From the NCBI GenBank assembly GCA_020736575.1, contig JAGPYM010000110.1, positions 1-40,309 of the forward strand: a stretch of DNA of 40,309 nt, written 5' to 3'. The notes beneath the pieces are model-generated. The model worked only from the letters and a program-made list of their open reading frames with translations, was not told where the DNA came from and did no database searches. Below are positions 33,555 to 40,309 of the stretch, piece by piece. A program made the position numbers and the translations under genes. How positions within the stretch are numbered: the first letter of the stretch is position 1; every line of letters begins with the position of its first letter. This stretch comes from Thelonectria olida. Its lineage: Eukaryota; Ascomycota; Sordariomycetes; Hypocreales; Nectriaceae.

Positions 33555-34207
33555 AATGCCCAACTTCTTATCAATTAAATATAATATAATCTAACTAAAT
33601 AATAAAAGCCGCATAACTACTTGCTATATATTAGAATATGCAGATTTCCTTAAGTATATTAAGCTAATAAGAGACCTTAATAGGCACCTAAAGAAGTTAT
33701 AACTCCTAGGCATCCCTATACTGCCTAATATAGACATACTACTAAATGTTAATTAAAAGATTAACCTAATTATTTTAAGCTATAAGATCCTAGTTAAAAG
33801 ACCTAATATATGTTAATACTATTACGACTTCTTTAAATAGGAAGTTAAAAACCTTATATAACTTCTTAAAAGGAAAAGAAAAAACTGTTTTAATAATAAT
33901 AATAAGCGATTTGTTAAAACAATCTAATTAGATGCCTATAAGCTGTGGCTCTAGGAGCTGCTATGCGCGGTAGCGACGATCCGAATGGTTGCCTAAAAGG
34001 GGAGGAAAATTTAAAGATAAAAAGTAGGTCAAATGGATGCAAGGGTTAAAAAAGTGGGGGGGGCTAAAAAGGTTAGATGAAAAAGGAAAGTCTAGAAAAG
34101 GTTAAAATGGGTCTAAGGGCATTTAAACTAATAGAAATAGAATAAGGCAACCAGGCAGTAAAATATACTAAGAGTTTATATAATAATAAAAATTACCAAT
34201 TGTAAAA
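33555..34207 (+). pseudogene. Family X ORF, RIP-degraded, unknown function
   Basis: ATG at 33,555, seven bases after the LTR end. The phase beginning MPNFLSIKYNII continues to the end of the conserved repeat at about 34,207. It is interrupted by TAA/TAG at positions that read well as Gln, plus one TGA (about 34,078). Legible segments are ILEYADFLKYIKLIRDLNRH, LKKLQLLGIPILPN, ICQYYYDFFKQEVKNLIQLL and LDAYKLWLQELLCAVATIRM, followed by a Lys/Arg-rich tail. The helical, charged composition could suit a gag-like or DNA-binding role, but I recognise no domain. The same sequence lies inverted at about 600-1,405. Confidence 0.6.
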
Positions 34208-37200
34208 AGGGCTTTTATTATAGCTTTATTACTATTTTATAAAATAAACTTTTTAATCTCTTTTATTAAAAAGGGGTAAATATAATAGTTATATTTTAAA
34301 AAAAAAGGGGCTTATACTTATTATTAAATAGTTATAGTTATTTAATAATAGTTAAATAATAGGAAGTAATTTCCTTTAATTTAACTAAGTAAAATATATA
34401 TAAGTTTAAAAATAGGTTTAAACTTTCTAGTTAATATATTTAAGTTTTCTATTAGTTTATAAGTACTATATTATATTAAGCTTTTATATAATTTTAATAA
34501 AGTAGTAAAGAGTTTTTTAAAAGTATTTTATTTAATTAAACTTATAATTATTTATAATTAACTAAAGCATATTATAAAACTAGTAATAGTAACTAAGAAA
34601 TTACTATATATATATTATAATATTTATTATTTTTATAGCTTTTAAAGTAACTGCTTATATTAGCTAGTTTTTAATAACTTAAAGAAATTAAATGCTATTT
34701 TTACCTATTAATAAGAGTTTTATAATAAAATTTATAATTAGATTATAATAAGCTTACTTTAGAATTAGTAATAGCTTAAGGAGTTCTCTTTTAATTTGCT
34801 TTTAAATAGTTAAATAATTATAAATATAATAGTTTTATATAAAGTAGTAAATTAATTATAAAATCCCTAGCTAGTAGAACTTTCTTTTAATTATAATAAG
34901 TATTCTATTTCTATTAGGGTGCCCTTTTATTATAAAATTATATTTAATTTAAATTATATAAGTTTATAATAAGTTTTTAACTTTTTTATTAAGTTTTTTT
35001 AAACTATTTTCCCTAAGAACTTATAATTGCTTTTAATATAAAAGTTAGCCTTTTTTATTTATATTATATTTTATAATTTGCACTTATAAGTATAATTTAA
35101 CTAAAAAGTAATAATTTTATTACTTTGCTATTATAATTATACTTTAATAAGTATTATTTTCCCTTATTATTTTCTCTTATAATTCTTTTATTTTAGTATT
35201 TTTTATAAATATTTTAATTATAAATAGTATAGTTTTAGTAATTTTATACTTTTAATATAATTTAAATAGTATATAACTAGAAATTAGTTAAATAATATAG
35301 CCTTTCTTTTAATTATTATTTGCTTCTAATAGCTAATCCTACTTATAATAATTTAATATATTTAGTATTATAGTTTTATAGTTTAAATAGTATTTTAATT
35401 AGAAGTTATATTATATTAATTTTCCTATTTAATAAGCTTACTATTTTATAAACTTTTACTTTTATATAAAGTATTTTAAGTTCTTATAATTAGAAATAAT
35501 TATAAAAGATTTATAATTAATTAGTATTAAGTTTTATTTTTTTAAATAGTTTATTACTATTAGTATTTTCTTATTATAAATTAAATAGTTATATTTTATT
35601 AGAGTTAACTATTATAAGTAAAATATAATAGGGTAGTATTACCCTTATAAGTCTTTTTATATTAAAACCCCCCTAGGGTATAATTTAAATAGTTTAGTTT
35701 AATTTAAGTTTTTTAAGTCTTATTTTATTTAGTAAGAATAAAAGCTTTATAAAAATAGTATTTTAGCTTTTAAAATACTACTTACTTACTATATTTTTAA
35801 ATAAAGTTTACTCTTTTTTTTATTAGTTATATTAATAGAAATATAACTTTTAAAAAGTTTAAAATAAATATTTAATAATAGTTTATAAAGCTAATAAAAT
35901 TTTAAACCCCTTTTACTATTATTAGTACTATTTATTTATAAATAGTTTATTACTTTTTAAAGTTATAAGCTACTTTTACTTTTACTTTTATAATAAATTT
36001 AAAGTCTTTAACCTTTTAAATTATAAATTATACTTTTTAAAATTTAAAGTAAGCCCTACTATTTAAAGGGCGCTAAAAATTACTAGACCTTTATTATATA
36101 ATCCTTTTAAAAGCTAAATATATAAATAAGTATATTATTTATATAAGCTATTATAAAATAGTTTAAATACTATTAAAGATACTATTAATATACTATTAAA
36201 ATATAATAGGGGCACTATTAATTTAAAAGGGCATACTAGCTATTTAAATAAACTAAATTTATTTAAAAAGCAGTTTAAGCCTTATAGCCTTAGTAATTTA
36301 AAGCTTATAAAAGGTAGTAATTATATTTAGTTTAATAAACTAATAGCTTTATTAAATTATAAAAGGTTTTAATAATTATAGGAGTAAGTAGTAGTCTTAT
36401 TATATAATTATATTAAAAGTGTAATAATTATAATAGAATTATAGTTCCCTTTTATTTTTTTATAAAAGTATTAGGCTATTATAATTAAGTAGCTAGTTTA
36501 TATAAACTTTAATTAAATATTAAAAGGACTTTTTATAATACTAATAACTCTTTTTAAAATATAATATAAAGCGCCCTTATAATAGGGCTAGCTTATTATT
36601 ATATTTATTTTTAATTAAATTAATTTTATAATTACTATTAATTAATAGGAAGGGAGCTATATAGCTTTTATAAGTAAAAGAGATAGGGGTAGTTTTTAAA
36701 ATATTTTTAAAATTTAATTTTCACCATATTAGCTCCTTTTTTTAAGGGCCTTTTTAATATTAGTAAGGCTAATAGTACGACTTTATACTTTATAAAGTCT
36801 TTATATTTTTATATTATTTAGCCTGCCTATATAGCTTTATAAAAACTAAAGCTAATATAAGCTTAATAGCCCAAATTATTTTAATTTAAGCGGGCTTTTC
36901 TTTTAATATTAGGGTTATTATTATTTTTATAAACTATAATATATTTACTTTACTTTTATATTATATATTACTAATTAGCTCTAGTAAAACTTATTTAAAA
37001 ATAAGCTTCCTTTTAGCCTTTTTATTAAATAAGTATATAAAAGTTATTTAAAACTATTAATATTTACTATTAAAATTATAACTCCTTTTAATATTTCTTT
37101 TATAAGTTATTAATAAAGCTATAAATTATAATAGTTTTTTAATATAAATAGAAGGTAAAAGTTATAAGTAAATTCTAATTAATTAAAATATATATTTATA

Positions 37201-38492
37201 ATTACTATTTATAAGTATTTAATAAAACTTTCTATTAATTTATATATTAATTTCTACTAGCTTATTAAATATTTACTTTTTTACTTTTTTTACTTTTATA
37301 TTTATTTTAATAGGCTTTAAATTAATTTTATTTTAAAGCTATTTATTTCCCTAATCCTTTTAATTATTACTATTATTATTGTACTAATAAGGTTTTTAAT
37401 AATATTTTTATAGCTACTACTATTTTAATTTTATACTTTTATAATAGTATTAATAGTAAGCAAGCTTAAAATATTTAATAATAAGGTAGCCTTTTTAGCT
37501 ATACTTATAATACTTATAAGGGAGTTATATTATTTTAATTAGTAGGGCTAAGGCAGTTAAGCTATTATACTTTTTATACTTATTTAATTAACTTTATTAT
37601 TAGTATATTTCTATTTTAATTTTAACTGCCCTTCTAGTTACTATTACTTTCTCTTACTAACCTTTTAATAATATTATTAAAAGTATATATCTATTTAATC
37701 TTTTAAATAACTTTACTTATAAGTATAATCTAATTATAATAGTAAGGGGGCAACCTTATAATAGTTAATTAAAAGTTAGCTTTTTATTAAAGCTCCTTTT
37801 AAAAAGGTAATTTTTATACTATTTTCCTATTTAGCTCTTACCTCTAATAGGGTTTATTTAAATTTTAATAAAAAGAAAGTAAAAATATATTTTTACCTAA
37901 ATATTATATAATAAGGCTATTATATATTTTTAAAAGTTACTATTAAAATAGGTTTAATTAAAGTAAATTATAAAATTACTAGATTTAAAAAGGCCCTATT
38001 ACTTCTAGTAGTATAATAAGTAGCTACTATTTATTAAAATCAAATATTAAAATATAAGTTAATAAAATAAAATATTTTAAAGTTTAAAGTATTATTAAGC
38101 TGCCTATTTAATATAAGTTTATTATATATTATTATAATTATATAAGGTATTTAAAATAAATATTAGAAAATTTAAATGGGTTTAAAACAGCCTTATACCT
38201 TATAAGTATAAGTAAAGTTAGTATTATTTAAGGGCTGTTTTTAGGGCAGTTTTAAGGGGTATAATATAGGGGTTCTTAGTAGGCTTTAACTAGTTTAAGG
38301 CGCTTATATAGCTCGGCCAGTTGCTTTTATATAGGGCTAAAAGTAATTAAAATCGATTTTAAGCCCCTTAAATAATAGTTTTAATAATTTGGAAATTAAA
38401 TATATATAGCTATTTCTCTATTATATTATATATATAGCTTTCTTATTATAATATTACTTATAATAAGGAAAGTAAGGTTAAGCTTTAAATAA
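34208..38492 (+). repeat. Interior of the 7.9-kb element, right part
   Basis: RIP-degraded AT-rich DNA. In the plus phase at about 36,140-37,300 the only breaks are TAA/TAG, and the implied peptide includes RGTINLKGHTSYLNKLNLFK, KQFKPYSLSNLKLIKGSNYI and SYIAFISKRDRGSFQNIFKI. Varied residues (G, H, T, P, S, R, D) speak for a real former coding frame, but the family is not recognised. The G-richer stretch 38,160-38,370 has no frame. Confidence 0.4.
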
Positions 38493-38732
38493 TATAAGGG
38501 GCTAGACTTAAATAATTATAATAGAGAGTAGCTTAAAAATTAAATATTTAAAGCTAGAAAGAAAGAAAGGAAAAAGTCTTCCCTTATAGTAGGCTTATTA
38601 TAAGGTTTATATAGCCTTACTATTAGGCTGCCTTAGCTTACTTTTAGCCCAGTTCTTAGCTTATTTCTAGTTATTATATACTTTTAGTTTTATAGTAGCA
38701 GCCTGGAATAACTATTAGGCACGCTTGTAATA
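38493..38732 (+). repeat. LTR-like direct repeat, right copy
   Basis: Partner of 30,820-31,060. It is slightly less mutated (ggcacgcttgtaata at the end against ggctatacttataata). Flanking bases are too AT-rich to prove a target-site duplication, although taata occurs at both junctions. Confidence 0.85.
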
Positions 38733-39334
38733 ATAATATAAATTATTAAAAAATACTAATATAAAAATTAAACTTTTTAAAAGGGAAATAATTATAAAAG
38801 CTAAGTTATAAAAGCCTTATTATAGGCCCAGCTTTAAGCTATAATTAAAAATAAAATAACTTATAAATTAATTAGCCTAGCTTTAATAAGTAAAAGGGAA
38901 TCTAGTAGGTATTAATAAAGACTTATTAAATTAAAATCTTATAACTTATAAATACTTTCCTTTTTATTTTTAATTTTACTTTAATTAATAACTTTTTTAT
39001 AAATACTATTTTAAAATAAGCTAGCTAATATAGTAAATTTAATTAGCTGCCTAATAATATAAAAAAAATAAAGCCTTTTTTTTAAAAAAAATTTAAATTA
39101 TTTATAATATAAAAAAGATTAAAAATTTAAATAAGCTTTTTATAATAAAGTTAAGTTATTTTTTTAAAATTATATTTATATAATTAATTATATAATACTC
39201 TTTTTAATAATATATTTTTAATTTAAAATAATATAAATAACCCTTTAAAATACTATTTATTTTAACTCTTTTTTTATTTTATTTAAAGTTATTAATTAGT
39301 TTTTTACCTTTTCTTACTTTTTATTACTACTTGC
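38733..39334. other. AT-rich spacer
   Basis: No gene or repeat recognised. A slightly GC-richer piece (cttattataggcccagcttt, about 38,815) has no partner that I found. Confidence 0.35.
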
Positions 39335-39520
39335 TTTATAAGTTAATTAATAGTTATTTTATATTATATTAGTATATTTAAGTTTCCTATTAAAATTTAA
39401 TTATTTTACTAAATATTAAAATATATACTATTAGGCTATTTTTACTTTTTTTTAATTTTTTCTTTTACTATTATTTCTTTTTAAATTAATATATTATAAC
39501 TAAATAAAAAAGCAAATATT
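39335..39520 (+). repeat. Outer direct repeat, right copy
   Basis: Partner of 30,530-30,760. The shared order of motifs is aagttaattaatagtt, cctattaaaatttaatta, aatattaaaatatatacta, atatattataactaaataaa. Confidence 0.6.
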
Positions 39521-39639
39521 TAGTCTTACCCTTTAAGCTTTTAAATACACCTTAATTATATATTAAATATACTATTTAAATTATAACATACTATATATAA
39601 CTCTATAATACTAGTTTAAAACTATTCCTTTTTAAACAA

Positions 39640-40309
39640 TTTTATAAGGAAACCGTCCAGCCTTAGTTTCCCTATAAAAAAGGGCCGAGCCTCCTGTCCC
39701 TAACTGTTAAACCAGACGACCATGCATATATAAAGGTAGTATAAGAGTCCGCACTACATTTTAACTAAATAAACCTCAGATATAAAAAAGCTATATTTAT
39801 CTAATAAATTATATATTAAATAGGAATAATATAAGGCATTACCTTAAAAAAGGGGTCTAAGTCTATTAATATTATAGATTAATAAATAAATAAGTTAAAT
39901 ACAATTAGAATTCTAAAGATAATAGGTTAAACAATTAAAAGTCTTAAAATTATACTTTTTAGGCAATTAAAACTATAAAAATAAGCCCTAAATCGATAAA
40001 TTAACCTTAATATTAATACCCTACGCGCGACAGATATTTTTAAGCGCAAATGCTAAGACCTACCTTTTAAACAGACCTAATAACTGGAATGCTTTTAATA
40101 GGCTTATTTTATAAAGATTACTACTAAAAGAGTCTTTAAGCTGGGCCGACTTGATAATATATCTCAATTTAATACTTTTTTTTAAAAGAGCTAAAAAGAC
40201 TTTAAATTAGTAACTACTTTAAGAGGGAGATACCTAAAGGTAAAATACTAATTATAAAGTTTATTTATAGTAAATAACCTATATTCTTATTTGCCTACTT
40301 ACTTCTAGA
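39640..40309 (+). mobile_element. 5' part of a further retroelement-like unit, running off the window
   Basis: Less AT-rich than the flank. A TATA box (TATATAAAG, 39,727-39,735) is followed about 25 bp on by agagtccgcactacat, as in an LTR or element promoter. From about 39,990 a plus-strand phase broken only by TAA/TAG reads LRATDIFKRKCQDLPFKQT and ITTKRVFKLGRLDNISQFNT, then LVTTLRGRYLKV, suggesting a mildly RIP-mutated ORF. Family not recognised; it continues past the right edge. Confidence 0.45.
39727..39735 (+). promoter_or_regulatory. TATA box of the right-edge element
   Basis: TATATAAAG in a locally GC-richer context, upstream of the degraded ORF starting about 39,990. Confidence 0.45.

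Larger units (their letters stand above)
30820..38732 (+). mobile_element. LTR-bounded 7.9-kb element, unclassified, with a nested insertion
   Basis: Bounded by ~240-bp direct repeats at 30,820-31,060 and 38,493-38,732. The interior is RIP-degraded. A plus-strand coding trace lies at about 36,200-37,300, and family X DNA sits at 33,316-34,207, so the original unit was about 7 kb. Size and structure fit an LTR retrotransposon, but I could not read RT, RNase H or integrase motifs, so the class is unproven. Confidence 0.6.

Noticed and set aside
1..40309. tRNA, rRNA or CRISPR features
   Set aside because: None seen on either strand; AT-rich repeats are not regularly spaced arrays.

Overview
The window is nuclear DNA of a filamentous ascomycete (Pezizomycotina, probably Sordariomycetes). 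The evidence is short GT..AG introns of 46-76 nt with CTRAY-like branch sites, fungal-only gene families (HET domain, DUF7580-type, C2H2/WD40), and two-speed composition. A gene island of ordinary GC content (about 10.75-26.8 kb) lies between two very AT-rich blocks (about 0.06-10.7 kb and 26.83-40.3 kb). The AT-rich blocks look like RIP (repeat-induced point mutation) products. Recognisable transposon frames are broken almost only by TAA/TAG where glutamine codons are expected, Asp codons have become Asn, and repeat copies differ mainly by C-to-T/G-to-A transitions. I cannot name the species.

Left block: a Ty3/gypsy element on the minus strand (about 1.41-9.66 kb, two ~395-bp LTRs, RT/RNase H/integrase/chromodomain-like end still legible). 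It carries a plus-strand accessory ORF between pol and the 3' LTR. The element interrupts an older repeat (family X): the X coding part lies at about 0.6-1.41 kb and its LTR at about 9.67-9.88 kb. A solo X LTR follows at about 10.26-10.49 kb.

Gene island: a DUF7580-type protein (+), a C2H2 zinc-finger protein ending in a seven-blade WD40 propeller (+), an MFS transporter of the vesicular-amine-transporter-like type (+), a HET-domain protein (-, convergent with the MFS gene), a fragment of a Gfo/Idh/MocA (GAL80-like) oxidoreductase (-), a complete but RIP-inactivated 1,860-bp pogo-type transposon with TA target duplication, a hAT transposase relic (-), and a Tpo1-like MFS transporter (-). Coding models were spliced by hand and are frame-consistent. 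HET, DUF7580-type and WD40/C2H2 families are typical of fungal self/non-self recognition repertoires, so the island may be an accessory incompatibility-type region. No pathway links all the genes.

Right block: nested RIP-degraded repeats. A 7.9-kb unit is bounded by ~240-bp direct repeats (30.82-31.06 and 38.49-38.73 kb). Inside it is the best preserved family X copy (canonical TG..CA LTR with TATA box at 33.316-33.548 kb, followed at once by an ORF). An outer repeat pair (30.53-30.76 and 39.34-39.52 kb) flanks the unit. At the right edge, a further retroelement-like unit with a TATA box runs out of the window. Elsewhere in this block I see only AT-rich sequence with weak traces of coding frames.
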